From Hymenobacter telluris (GTDB lineage: Bacteria; Bacteroidota; Bacteroidia; Cytophagales; Hymenobacteraceae), in the NCBI RefSeq assembly GCF_017313265.1, contig NZ_JAFLQZ010000005.1, positions 62,001 through 126,000 of the forward strand: DNA of 64,000 nucleotides. Direction: 5' to 3'. Of this stretch, positions 9,491-17,970 are shown piece by piece (the first letter of the stretch is position 1; every line of letters starts with the position of its first letter). Position numbers and translations under genes: made by a program. The notes below the pieces were generated by a model that was not told the origin of the DNA, searched no databases, and saw only the letters and a list, made by a program, of their open reading frames with translations.

Positions 9491-10297
9491 CTAGCTGGTT
9501 GCACGCATAGCGTTCAACATGTTGCCATACACCCGGTTCAACGAGTTCAGGTTGCCGGTGAGAGCCGATACCTCTTCTTTGAACTTCTCGGTGTCTTTGC
9601 CGGCTTCGGTCAGGTTTTGCATAGCCTGGCTCAAAGTGCCGTAGAACTGGTTCATTGACTTGAGGTGCGTATTGGCATCCTGCAATTCCATTTCGTACAC
9701 TGCGTTCAGAGCGCCCAGGTTTTTGGTAACCGTCTGCACCTGGATATGGTATTCTTTAGCATCTTTTGTGGCATCCGACATAGCACTCATTGCCTGAGCC
9801 GTGTTGGAGTACGCCTCGTTGATGCGCTCCAGCGACGTAGCAGCCGAACGAACTTTAGCCGTGTACTCATCGGTAGCGTTGGTAGCATCACCAAGCTTAG
9901 ATAGTTGCTGAGTGGTAGTACTCAAGCGGTTCAAGCCTTGGCCCAGTGAAGAAATAGCCTCTGGAGTTACATTGGCATCTTTCAGCATATCGTCCAGCTT
10001 CTTGGTCAAACCTTTGCTGTTGCTCTGCTCTACTACTTTGTTGCTGCCAGTAGAAGGGTCGTAGCCTTCCGACAACTCAGGATATACAAGTGACCAGTCT
10101 GTGGTCTTCTCAGCAGGCTGAAATGCACTGAGTAAGAATATTAACGCTTCAGTACCTAGGCCAACGATTAGCATTTCGCTGGCACCTTCCCAGTGCTGAA
10201 TTTTAAATAGAGCACCTACAATTACTACTGCGGCCCCGATGCCATAAACTTTAGGCATCAGCACATCATACAAAAAACTACCGCCTTTAGCTGCCAT
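9491..10297 (-). CDS. gldL: Gliding motility/T9SS motor protein GldL (PorL)
   Basis: GldL is the inner-membrane stator-like component that converts proton flow into rotation of GldM. The 268-residue product has two close membrane helices near the N-terminus (about residues 14-30, and 40-60 around MLIVGLGTEALIFLLSAF). The charged residue in KIQHWEGASE between and within them is typical of the family. A long helical cytoplasmic region follows, with a repeated pattern of AMSAMSDATKDAKEY-like segments. It starts 90 bases after gldK ends and is followed by gldM. Confidence 0.96.
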   Translation of the reverse strand: MAAKGGSFLYDVLMPKVYGIGAAVVIVGALFKIQHWEGASEMLIVGLGTEALIFLLSAFQPAEKTTDWSLVYPELSEGYDPSTGSNKVVEQSNSKGLTKKLDDMLKDANVTPEAISSLGQGLNRLSTTTQQLSKLGDATNATDEYTAKVRSAATSLERINEAYSNTAQAMSAMSDATKDAKEYHIQVQTVTKNLGALNAVYEMELQDANTHLKSMNQFYGTLSQAMQNLTEAGKDTEKFKEEVSALTGNLNSLNRVYGNMLNAMRATS

Positions 10298-10387
10298 GTG
10301 ATTTGGTTGTTTGAAAGAAGAGGTTGGTGATTGGAGGAAAAAGAAAAACTGGGTGGTGAGGGAATTTTATAATATGTAGAATTAAAC

Positions 10388-11407
10388 TTAGTTCAAGCGG
10401 CTGTTCGTGCCCATACCAATCTGAATCATGGCAGTACGGAAGCCAATGAACGAACGAGAAGAATCTTGGTATTCGAAGTTGCGGGTACCGGTTTCGAGGA
10501 AATACGCAATATCTTTCCAAGAACCACCACGCACTACTTTGCGCGGCTCATTATCATCAGGATTGGTTGGGTTCATATCCCAAACCACTGGTACAGAAGC
10601 TTCCATATAAGCATCATCACACCATTCGGCTACGTTACCCGACATGTCGTACAGGCCAAAATCGTTGGGGAAGAATGCGCCTACTGGCGAGGTATATGCA
10701 TAACCATCGGAAGCGTAGTCGCCACGACCCGGCTTAAAGTTAGCCAGCATGCAGCCTTTAGAGTTCCGCAGATAAGGGCCACCCCATGGATAGGTAGCGA
10801 GGTCACGGCCACCGCGAGCTGCGTACTCCCATTCAGCTTCAGAAGGCAGACGGAAGTTCGGGAAACCCGCTACCCCAGCCTCTTCATTAGCGGTGTTTTT
10901 GTGCTTGGTGCGCCAGTTACAGAAGTACTTAGCCGCAAACCAGTCAACCCCTACTACTGGGTAATCGTCGAAGGCTGGGTGCGTATAGTAATACTCCATC
11001 AATGGGTCGCCCATGTGATAGGTGAAGTCGCGCACCCATACCGTAGTATCGGGATAAAGTTCCGTCATCACATACTCTTCACCCAGCACATCAATCGAAT
11101 CTTGCCGGATGGCATTCATGAACTGACGGTATTCGTTGTTGGTGATTTCCGTTTCATCCATGTAGAAGCCGGCAATAGTTACCTGCTTGTTCATGTTTAC
11201 CATGGAAGCCGAGATGTCTTGATCAGTCTGGCCCATATGGAATGTACCACCGGGACAAGGCACCATCCCATAAGGTACCTCTTGCGGATTGAATTCGGGC
11301 CGATCCTCTGCCCCAACCAGGTCGCCTTGCGGTCCTTTGCCAAAACCACAGCCCCCTAGAAGCAGTGCCGAAAAGGCGACGAGAGGCAATACGAAAAACT
11401 TATTCAT
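10388..11407 (-). CDS. gldK: Gliding motility/T9SS lipoprotein GldK (PorK)
   Basis: GldK is an outer-membrane lipoprotein that builds the large periplasmic ring of the T9SS with GldN. The 339-residue product has a lipoprotein signal with lipobox LLLGGC (Cys 20). The remainder is a formylglycine-generating-enzyme/sulfatase-modifying fold: VPCPGGTFHMGQTDQDI, the NWFAAKYFCNW-type segment, FRLPSEAEWEYAARGG, MSGNVAEWC and VVRGGSWKD. In GldK this fold is structural and not an active enzyme. It is the first gene of the operon and has a readable promoter at 11469-11499. Confidence 0.96.
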   Translation of the reverse strand: MNKFFVLPLVAFSALLLGGCGFGKGPQGDLVGAEDRPEFNPQEVPYGMVPCPGGTFHMGQTDQDISASMVNMNKQVTIAGFYMDETEITNNEYRQFMNAIRQDSIDVLGEEYVMTELYPDTTVWVRDFTYHMGDPLMEYYYTHPAFDDYPVVGVDWFAAKYFCNWRTKHKNTANEEAGVAGFPNFRLPSEAEWEYAARGGRDLATYPWGGPYLRNSKGCMLANFKPGRGDYASDGYAYTSPVGAFFPNDFGLYDMSGNVAEWCDDAYMEASVPVVWDMNPTNPDDNEPRKVVRGGSWKDIAYFLETGTRNFEYQDSSRSFIGFRTAMIQIGMGTNSRLN

Positions 11408-11468
11408 GTGAGGAAGTAAAATGACTGATGAGGCGGCGATACCAGAAGATTACAATTTTTAGGATTGG

Positions 11469-11499
11469 CAAATCTAACGAAACTTACGTTCGTGCGCAA
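11469..11499 (-). promoter_or_regulatory. Bacteroidota-type promoter of gldKLMN
   Basis: Read on the minus strand, TTG (11497-11499), a spacer of 20 bases and TAGATTTG (11469-11476) match the -33/-7 consensus of the Bacteroidota primary sigma factor (TTTG/TTG, then TAnnTTTG). Transcription would begin near 11462, giving a leader of about 55 bases before the gldK ATG at 11407. Confidence 0.7.
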
Positions 11500-11644
11500 G
11501 CCAAACGCTCAATGCCGTTCATTTGTCTGTGAACTGGCAGAGATGCCAGCTAAACGATGAAAAGCAACGAGTTAGTGCCCGCTTCTTAGAAAACCTTTCT
11601 CCACGCAATCAAAACGCCGGAATGACCCACCGCCAGCGACGAGC

Positions 11645-12634
11645 TTAGAAGCTGTAGCGTGGTGTGCGAATGGCTGGACGGCCATTGAGGTTGGGCTTAG
11701 CCAACCGATACGAGAGCATAATCTCGTGCGAACCAAGAGCCCGAGCATCTTGGTTGAATGCAATAAAATCGAAAGCATAGCCTATCCGCAACGCGTTGTC
11801 TTTCGCAAGCGCCAAACCAGCCATACCCGTAAATGATTCGTCGTAACGATATCCTACACCACCCCAGAACTTGTCATTGAATGTGGCTCGAACGTTTGCT
11901 TCGTACGAGTTATTCTTGAACGTGAACTTTCCATCATCACCAAACTTCCCGGGCATTACCATCTTCACTAATGCCGAAGGAGTAATTACAACGGACGAAG
12001 ATGCTTCAATATTGTATCCGACGGTGAAATAAGAATGATTTTCACCGATATACCTCGCACTATTGCCACCAGTTACACTCTGGAAAGCATATTCAGAGCG
12101 AAGTAGGTTGTTTACGCTCAAACCTGCATACAAGGTTGGCGACTCGTACCATACCCCAACACCTGCATCAAACTTGCTGTCGGAGCCGTCACGCGGAATG
12201 CTCGAGTCATTTTCGTCAATAAACCGGTATTCACCCTTAGCGAGGTAATTGTAGACCCCTTGGATACCGATGCCCAATTTCCCTTCGCCTACTGCAATGT
12301 GCTTAGAGTAAGAGATTTGCGCGTTTGTCATCTCGAACTGCGCAATTTCGTCTCGGTATACGTGGAAACCGATACCACCGCCTAGCACTTGCACCGGGAA
12401 GGATCCCGTCAGCATGTAGGTTTTAGGCTCACCTCCTTGGTCGAAGGTTGCACCATAGTTGTAGTACTGATAGCGGCCGATTGCCGTTATCTCGCCTTGC
12501 CCTTTAATGCCGGCATAGGCGGGGTTGAGGTACATCCCATTGAAGCCATAGTGGGTGAACTGTGGCTGCTGTTGGGCGAAAGTAGTTCCTGCAATGGTCG
12601 TTAACAGGAGGGTGGAAAGTAAAGTTACCTTCAT
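11645..12634 (-). CDS. porP: PorP/SprF-family type IX secretion outer-membrane protein
   Basis: PorP/SprF proteins are predicted outer-membrane barrels of the T9SS, used to dock or export particular partners. The product from the ATG at 12634 has 329 residues and a signal peptide (MKVTLLSTLLLTTIAGTTFA). The conserved start of the mature part follows: QPQFTHYGFNGMYLNPAYAG. The rest is a run of amphipathic beta strands, ending in a strand with RYSF. The frame extends upstream to 12778, but only the ATG at 12634 gives a normal signal peptide and fits the promoter at 12691-12721. Its place just upstream of gldK is common in the phylum. Confidence 0.92.
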   Translation of the reverse strand: MKVTLLSTLLLTTIAGTTFAQQQPQFTHYGFNGMYLNPAYAGIKGQGEITAIGRYQYYNYGATFDQGGEPKTYMLTGSFPVQVLGGGIGFHVYRDEIAQFEMTNAQISYSKHIAVGEGKLGIGIQGVYNYLAKGEYRFIDENDSSIPRDGSDSKFDAGVGVWYESPTLYAGLSVNNLLRSEYAFQSVTGGNSARYIGENHSYFTVGYNIEASSSVVITPSALVKMVMPGKFGDDGKFTFKNNSYEANVRATFNDKFWGGVGYRYDESFTGMAGLALAKDNALRIGYAFDFIAFNQDARALGSHEIMLSYRLAKPNLNGRPAIRTPRYSF

Positions 12635-12690
12635 ACAAACAACTGATTTAAGGTGTATTACGACTAGGGTGGGTCTATGGAAGAGGTTTC

Positions 12691-12721
12691 CAAATGTATG
12701 CAAAAAACCCTGTGCAACAAA
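12691..12721 (-). promoter_or_regulatory. Consensus Bacteroidota promoter of the porP-like gene
   Basis: On the minus strand TTTG (12718-12721) is followed after exactly 19 bases by TACATTTG (12691-12698), a full match to TTTG-N19-TAnnTTTG. The predicted start lies about 50 bases before the ATG at 12634. This is the best promoter match I saw in the window and supports both the start choice and the phylum. Confidence 0.82.
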
Positions 12722-12731
12722 TCCTAAGTAA

Positions 12732-12768
12732 AAAACAAACGGGGAAGCAGATGTTTCTGCTTCCCCGT
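12732..12768 (-). terminator. Terminator after hemD
   Basis: A 13-bp perfect stem (12739-12751 with 12756-12768) and a 4-base loop are followed on the minus strand by a T-rich tail (TTTGTTTTTT). It begins 9 bases after the hemD stop and separates hemD from the porP promoter. Confidence 0.88.
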
Positions 12769-12777
12769 CCAGACGCA

Positions 12778-13608
12778 TTAAGCGCTCTGTTTGCCGTTTT
12801 TGTTTTTCTCTTTTCCGATGTCCGGACCGTGGTGAATTCGGATGTATGCTTCGATAGCGCCAGTCATGGAAGGCGCATTGGGCTGCGGCGCTTCGATATC
12901 CAACTCTAAGCCAGCATCGGTAACTGCTTTGGCGGTTGTAGGACCGAAAGCGGCTATTCTAGTGCCATTTTGTTGAAAATCAGGAAAATTGATGAAGAGC
13001 GAACTAATGCCGGAAGGACTGAAGAAGGCAATGCAGTCATACTTCACATCACTAAGGTCAGAAAGGTCGCTGGCAACCGTGCGGTAAATGACAGCTTCTG
13101 TGAACTTGAAATTGTTGGCCCGCATGAATTCTGGAATATCATCCTTGCGGATATCCGAACATGGATACAAAAATTTCTCGCTCTTGTGCTTTTTGATTAC
13201 TTCAAAAAGGTCGACTGCCGTGCGCTGCCCAACGAATAGCTTGCGTTTACGAAGCACAATGTACTTCTGTAAGTAGTTAGCAGTTTGCTCAGAAATACAG
13301 AAATATTTCATTTCGGCCGGCATTTCCAGCTTAGCCTCTTGGCAAATGCGGAAGAAATGGTCGACGGCGTTGCGGCTGGTGAAGATGACAGCCGTGTGCT
13401 CCAGGATGTTAATCTTCTCCTTCCGAAAGTCCTTGTATGATACAGGCTGTACCTCGATAAACTCGCGAAAATCCACCTTGATACCGTATTTATCGGCAAT
13501 GGTGAAATAGGGCGATACGTCGGTAGTAGGCTTAGGCTGGGTGACAAGAATGCTGGAGATTCGCTTGGCATGGCGGCCTGTCCCCGGTTTGTCTTTGCTC
13601 TCGGCCAT
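12778..13608 (-). CDS. hemD: Uroporphyrinogen-III synthase
   Basis: HemD closes and rearranges hydroxymethylbilane to uroporphyrinogen III in haem and sirohaem synthesis. The 276-residue protein has the two-lobed fold typical of the family. Visible landmarks are ISSILVTQPKP at the first strand, AVIFTSRNAVDHFF in the first lobe, FLYPCSDIRKDDIPEF at the link and CIAFFSPSGISSLF with IAAFGPTTAKAVTDAG near the end. A charged Lys-rich tail follows. HemD proteins diverge strongly, but these motifs are clear. It follows the DUF4271 gene by 76 bases, in the same direction, and ends at its own terminator. Confidence 0.88.
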   Translation of the reverse strand: MAESKDKPGTGRHAKRISSILVTQPKPTTDVSPYFTIADKYGIKVDFREFIEVQPVSYKDFRKEKINILEHTAVIFTSRNAVDHFFRICQEAKLEMPAEMKYFCISEQTANYLQKYIVLRKRKLFVGQRTAVDLFEVIKKHKSEKFLYPCSDIRKDDIPEFMRANNFKFTEAVIYRTVASDLSDLSDVKYDCIAFFSPSGISSLFINFPDFQQNGTRIAAFGPTTAKAVTDAGLELDIEAPQPNAPSMTGAIEAYIRIHHGPDIGKEKNKNGKQSA

Positions 13609-13684
13609 AGGGTAAAGGAAAGGGTAAGTCTAAGTCGATAAGAAAATTTGGCAACAGCCTATTCCCGCCTTGAAAAGCAGGAAC

Positions 13685-14890
13685 TTAGTAGGTAAAAACT
13701 ATGAGTTTGAGCAGAATTACTAAAGGAATTACTTCAGTGGCGCAAAGGTATGAAAACAAATGCAAATTTAAGAGGGAAGCCTTTCGGTGGAGTGTGCGTG
13801 CGACACGGATAACGGTGCCTATCAACAGCAAGGAAACCACCCCATTAGAAACCCAAAGTACAGTTTCGGGAAGCGTTTGGTTGAGCCCTAGGTAGAGCAG
13901 CATTACCATGGGTAAGAACAACCCTAGGAATAAGATGGTACGAATGAATTCGCGGTATTGCACTAATACCAACTCGCCAACATCAAATATGTAGCCAAGC
14001 AACTCCAGAAATAGATATTTCCCGAGTATAAACCCTGCTATCAAGCTGGTATAGAGCAACACCCGCGCTACCAGCGCTGATTCTGGCACATCGAACAGGC
14101 GCCGCAGAATAACGATGTTTTGCACATTGGTATGGATGGCTACCAAAAGCAACGCAAAGGACAAGGAGAACACCAAAACCAGCAGGATGTTCAGCCAAGT
14201 TACCGTGGGCTTTACCAGAAAATCCTGCTGGGCGGTGGAACGACTCCACAAACCTTCTAGCTGATAAATTCGGGCAAAGCCTGGCTGATAAGTAGCCCTG
14301 ATGCTACCATATAGCAGCCCAATCAGAAGCAGAAAGCAAAGGAATACATTCTCTCCTGGGTGGCTACGCGTTAATGGTTGGGCGAAAGCCGTACGAACAG
14401 GCTTATTTATAGCGGTAGAGCTAGCTCTTACTAGCGCATCAGTAAAAGAACTCAAATTGGGGGCTACCTCTGGGTGCCACACGCAGAGCAGATGCGTTCC
14501 GTAACCTGTTCCCTTCGGAAGCAACCGACCCAAGTCCAGTGTATAAGAGGCCGTGGCGGCAGCCGTAAAAACCAAGCGGTTGTCTAGAAACAAGCTCTGG
14601 CCTTCACGTGCTGCAAAGCTGATTAGAAAGGGGCGCGCTGGATTGAGAGAAAGCCACTGATAATATGCATGCGCAGGAGCGTGATAATCCGGCAGATAAA
14701 GCACTAGCCGGTTCCGAGTGGCGTCGTGAATAAGCCAGTCAGCAGAAAGACCACTACGAGGAGCCAGGGGCAAGGGGCGATACTCAGCAGCCTGAGCTGA
14801 AACCAGGGTTGCTAGCGCAAACAACCACACAAACAGACACTGCTGAATACGAGTGCAGAAAGAGCGGCTGCTAGTAAGAAAATGGCTCAT
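13685..14890 (-). CDS. DUF4271 multi-pass membrane protein
   Basis: Product of about 401 residues from the ATG at 14890 (a frame extension to 14965 has no support). It has a signal-like first helix (LFVWLFALATLVSAQA), then a periplasmic stretch. At least six membrane helices follow from about residue 180, including LNILLVLVFSLSFALLLVAI and SNGVVSLLLIGTVIRVAR. This architecture and its position between a WecA-like gene and hemD match DUF4271 proteins, found near hemD in many Bacteroidota. The function is unknown. It starts 13 bases after the stop of the WecA-like gene, so the two are probably cotranscribed. Confidence 0.75.
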   Translation of the reverse strand: MSHFLTSSRSFCTRIQQCLFVWLFALATLVSAQAAEYRPLPLAPRSGLSADWLIHDATRNRLVLYLPDYHAPAHAYYQWLSLNPARPFLISFAAREGQSLFLDNRLVFTAAATASYTLDLGRLLPKGTGYGTHLLCVWHPEVAPNLSSFTDALVRASSTAINKPVRTAFAQPLTRSHPGENVFLCFLLLIGLLYGSIRATYQPGFARIYQLEGLWSRSTAQQDFLVKPTVTWLNILLVLVFSLSFALLLVAIHTNVQNIVILRRLFDVPESALVARVLLYTSLIAGFILGKYLFLELLGYIFDVGELVLVQYREFIRTILFLGLFLPMVMLLYLGLNQTLPETVLWVSNGVVSLLLIGTVIRVARTLHRKASLLNLHLFSYLCATEVIPLVILLKLIVFTY

Positions 14891-14903
14891 GCCCAACTCA
14901 ACT

Positions 14904-15977
14904 TCAAGAGGCCACCCGCTGCTGCTCGGTGGCGCTACGGCTACGGTATACGCCCAGGAACACACTCAGCAGCACCGAAAACCCAATAAGCCCGCCAATC
15001 AAAAGGGTATTACCAACTTCAGCAAAGTTGATGACGCAGACACTTACAATGATGTTGAGCGCGCCAAGCAGCAGTACGGTTCCAATCTGCTGAAACCCCA
15101 TTGCCAGAATACGGTGGTGAAAATGGTTTTTATCGGGCGAGAAAGGGGAACGACCAGCCAGCATGCGCAGAATGAATACCCGCAGGGTATCAAAGAGCGG
15201 CACAAATAGAATGCCCGCGGCAACTGACGGCGCCGAAGAACCAAACGGCTGCCCGACTTTCAAGCCCATTTCCACGAACTGAATGGTCAGGACCGATACG
15301 ATGAAGCCGCACACCAACGAGCCAGTGTCGCCCATGAAGATGCTGGCCCGGTGGAAGTTGTAGCGCAGAAAGCCGATGATGCCGCCAATCAGGCACACCG
15401 AAACGAATACGTAGTTGCTGTAGTTGGGTCCGCCATAGCGCACGAAATAGTAACCGAACGTGCTGGCAATGATGATAACAATACTACCAGCCAGCCCGTC
15501 GAGCCCATCAATAAGGTTGATGGCGTTGGTGATGCCCACAATTACCACGAACGTGAAAGCGTAGCTGATACCCACTGGCAACTCGTGTACTCCCAGAATG
15601 CCTTGAAAGCTGGTTAGGCGCACATCGGCCATAATCATGACGATGCCGGTGGCCAGCAGCTGACCTACAAACTTCTTGGTTACTGAGATAGTCACCAAGT
15701 CGTCTTTCAGGCCCACAAAGAACAGCACAATGCAACCAGCTAGGAGTTGCTGAATACCGTTGTCGAGGTCGGCGAAGATGGTGAGGGCCGACATGAAGCC
15801 TGCGAAAATAGCTACTCCCCCGAGCCGCGGCGTCAGGGACTCATGCACCGTGCGCACGTTGGGCGTATCGAGCATGTTTTTCAGGTGGGCAATGTAAATG
15901 ATAGATGGCACCGCAAACAGTGCCACCAGAAACGCCCACAGAAAGGACAAGCTCAATTGAATGCCGAGAGTATTCAT
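14904..15977 (-). CDS. wecA: MraY/WecA-family undecaprenyl-phosphate glycosyl-1-phosphate transferase
   Basis: An integral membrane enzyme that moves a sugar-1-phosphate from a UDP-sugar onto undecaprenyl phosphate, the first step of many surface glycans. It has about 357 residues and about ten membrane helices. Family motifs are visible: DTPNVRTVHESLTPRLGG near the start, the metal-binding GLKDDLV, NAINLIDGLDGLAGS, FMGDTGSLVCGF and the cytoplasmic His motif DKNHFHHRIL. I chose the ATG at 15977; a TTG 21 bases upstream is also in frame. WecA-like is more likely than MraY, because it is not in a cell-wall cluster and has the WecA-type HFHHR loop. The sugar is not known. Confidence 0.85.
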   Translation of the reverse strand: MNTLGIQLSLSFLWAFLVALFAVPSIIYIAHLKNMLDTPNVRTVHESLTPRLGGVAIFAGFMSALTIFADLDNGIQQLLAGCIVLFFVGLKDDLVTISVTKKFVGQLLATGIVMIMADVRLTSFQGILGVHELPVGISYAFTFVVIVGITNAINLIDGLDGLAGSIVIIIASTFGYYFVRYGGPNYSNYVFVSVCLIGGIIGFLRYNFHRASIFMGDTGSLVCGFIVSVLTIQFVEMGLKVGQPFGSSAPSVAAGILFVPLFDTLRVFILRMLAGRSPFSPDKNHFHHRILAMGFQQIGTVLLLGALNIIVSVCVINFAEVGNTLLIGGLIGFSVLLSVFLGVYRSRSATEQQRVAS

Positions 15978-16038
15978 TACGCAACTTAAATAAAACAATA
16001 GCTGAGTCTAGCCCCCGCGCGGCTGACGCAATGCGGGC

Positions 16039-16455
16039 TTAACCGTGCAGTACTCCTTCCCGCCCAAGCAAGGATATCGGCGTAAGATTGGCCGGCACAA
16101 TGGAATCCGGGACAAAAATGAACTTCTTATCGAAGATTTGGGCGTCGCGGTAATAGCTCACCCAGTACTGATTGTTAAGATGAAACAAATCAGGGTCAAT
16201 GGGCTCGACGGGCACGGCTGTGTGGGGCTCTACTTCCACGAAAACGTGCCGCAGTGTAGAAGTGCGTACGGCTTCGCCCTCGGGGGTAGTGCCGTAGCCG
16301 TTGGAGTTGACAATCACGTTCTGCAGTGGATAAGCATTGTGGTTGAGCAAGTACACCTGCCAGCCCGCTTTGCCATCCTCGGTGGCAGCTGCCTCGTCGG
16401 GCACTATGGCCACCGAAACACCTTCTACCGGGTCGAAATTGATATCTTCTTTCAT
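16039..16455 (-). CDS. Small conserved-looking protein of unknown function
   Basis: A 138-residue soluble protein without a signal peptide, beginning MKEDINFDPVEGVSVAIVPD. It is predicted to be mostly beta strands. Features include a central SNGYGTTPEG turn, a TLRHVFVEVEPHT segment and IFDKKFIFVPDSI near the C-terminus. I do not recognise the family. It lies 32 bases after lipB and 61 bases before the WecA-like gene, all on the minus strand, so it may share a transcript with one or both. The codon use and GC content match the neighbours, and the frame has no better overlapping alternative. Confidence 0.7.
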   Translation of the reverse strand: MKEDINFDPVEGVSVAIVPDEAAATEDGKAGWQVYLLNHNAYPLQNVIVNSNGYGTTPEGEAVRTSTLRHVFVEVEPHTAVPVEPIDPDLFHLNNQYWVSYYRDAQIFDKKFIFVPDSIVPANLTPISLLGREGVLHG

Positions 16456-16487
16456 AAACTAGGAGGTACTCTTACAATTACATTCGC

Positions 16488-17303
16488 TCAGCTAGTTACT
16501 CCTATATAATAAGGAGCGGATAGCTCGGTCAGGTTGGCGTCGAAGAGTTGTGCAATGTGTACCAACAGGCGGTCCTGCACTTCCGCTAGTGGCACCGGAT
16601 GCCCCAGCTCAGCCTGCAACGAAGTCACGGCTTTGTCGGGGATACCGCACGGCACAATGTGGTTGAAATACGTGAGGTCGGTGTTGATGTTGAACGCAAA
16701 GCCGTGCATGGTTACCCACCGGCTGCACTTCACACCTAAGGCGCAAATCTTGCGCGGGTTAGCGGCTCCCTCCTCGTAGTCCAGCCAAACGCCGGTCAGG
16801 CCGGCAATCCGGCCAGCGCGCAAGCCATAATCGGCGAGGGTGCTGATAACGGCTTCTTCCAACAGCCGCAGGTAACGGTGAATGTCAGTGAAGAAGTTGT
16901 CGAGGTCGAGGATAGGGTAGCCCACCAGCTGGCCGGGGCCATGGTAGGTGATGTCGCCACCCCGATTGATGCGGTGGAAGGTAGCGCCGTGCTCGGCTAG
17001 GCCTGTTTCCGTCAGAAGTAAGTGCTCGGGCTTACCACTTTTGCCGAGGGTATATACCGGCGGATGTTCGCAGAGCAGCAAGTAATTAGGCGTTGCTTCC
17101 GGCGTAGCGCCAGCTTCTAGGGCTTGCCGGTTGCGGGTTTTGTACGCCAGCGTATCGGCTAGTAACTGCTCTTGATACGCCCAAGTTTCAGCATACGGTA
17201 CTAGCCCCAGCCGCTGCACCTGAATAGTCCGATTCTGAGCGGCGGTTGTTACCACCGAATCTGGAAGGGTTACTGGCACTGACTCCGCATACTGACTATC
17301 CAT
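16488..17303 (-). CDS. lipB: Octanoyl-(acyl carrier protein)-protein octanoyltransferase LipB
   Basis: LipB transfers octanoyl groups from acyl carrier protein to lipoyl domains of oxidative dehydrogenases, the first step of lipoate synthesis. The 271-residue product contains the family signature RINRGGDITYHGPGQLVGYP, the catalytic Lys in GVKCSRWVTMHGFAFNIN and the catalytic Cys in FNHIVPCGI. Length is normal, with an N-terminal extension of about 25 residues before the conserved core. The ATG at 17303 is the only sensible start. It is divergent from yraN across 275 bases. Confidence 0.95.
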   Translation of the reverse strand: MDSQYAESVPVTLPDSVVTTAAQNRTIQVQRLGLVPYAETWAYQEQLLADTLAYKTRNRQALEAGATPEATPNYLLLCEHPPVYTLGKSGKPEHLLLTETGLAEHGATFHRINRGGDITYHGPGQLVGYPILDLDNFFTDIHRYLRLLEEAVISTLADYGLRAGRIAGLTGVWLDYEEGAANPRKICALGVKCSRWVTMHGFAFNINTDLTYFNHIVPCGIPDKAVTSLQAELGHPVPLAEVQDRLLVHIAQLFDANLTELSAPYYIGVTS

Positions 17304-17555
17304 GGCAACAAACTAAAGCTAAAACGCAGCCGCCTATTAGCAACTAACCTACACTCAACCAACTTCTCCATGTTGCCCGCTAAGCAACCAGTAAAAGTTC
17401 AGACAGCAGATGGAGCAGAGTAGTTGCTCTGCATTGCCTTTTGCCAACACCCATTTATACTGATGCTTAACCCGGAAAACGCGCAAAGTTACTAGATTAA
17501 GCACCAAACTCAATCTGAACCCTCGGCGCCGAAACCGTTATCAACGTCTTTCGTT

Positions 17556-17571
17556 GTTGGGTTCGCCCAAC
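17556..17571 (+). promoter_or_regulatory. UUCG-capped hairpin just before yraN
   Basis: GTTGGG-TTCG-CCCAAC forms a perfect 6-bp stem with a stable UUCG tetraloop, ending 7 bases before the yraN ATG. In the mRNA it would cover the usual ribosome-binding region. It may tune translation or may be chance. Confidence 0.4.
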
Positions 17572-17578
17572 TTGTACC

Positions 17579-17938
17579 ATGCCTTCTAAAGCACACGAAC
17601 TTGGGCACGCCGGAGAAGCTGCCGCCGCTGCTTTTATGGTGGCGCTCGGCTTTGAGGTGCTTCATACCAGCTACCGGCACAAGCGGGCCGAGGTAGACTT
17701 GGTGGTGCAACGGGGCCAGGAACTTTTGGTATTTGTGGAAGTGAAGGCCCGTTCCTCCAACCAGTTCGGCTACCCCGAAACCTTCGTGACAGAACGGAAG
17801 AAGCAGCTCTTCCGGCTGGCCGCCGAGCAGTTACAAGAACAACTCAACTGGACCGGCGACATCCGTTTCGATATTCTGGCCGTTACGCCCAGCGCCGACG
17901 GCTTACGTATCGAGCACTTCGAGGATGCGTTTTATTGA
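17579..17938 (+). CDS. yraN: YraN-family (UPF0102) nuclease-fold protein
   Basis: A 119-residue protein of the UPF0102 family, which has a Holliday-junction-resolvase-like/restriction endonuclease fold. The core motifs are present: LGHAGEAAAAAFMVALGF at the first helix, then the PD-ExK-like metal site HKRAEVDLVVQ with FVEVKARSS. The FGYPETFVTERKKQLFRLAA helix follows. The role is not settled; links to DNA repair or recombination are inferred from the fold. It stands alone between the divergent lipB and the convergent lipoprotein gene. Confidence 0.92.
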   Translation: MPSKAHELGHAGEAAAAAFMVALGFEVLHTSYRHKRAEVDLVVQRGQELLVFVEVKARSSNQFGYPETFVTERKKQLFRLAAEQLQEQLNWTGDIRFDILAVTPSADGLRIEHFEDAFY

Positions 17939-17970
17939 GGGCTGACTGTTGAATATGAATAGCCCAGCTA

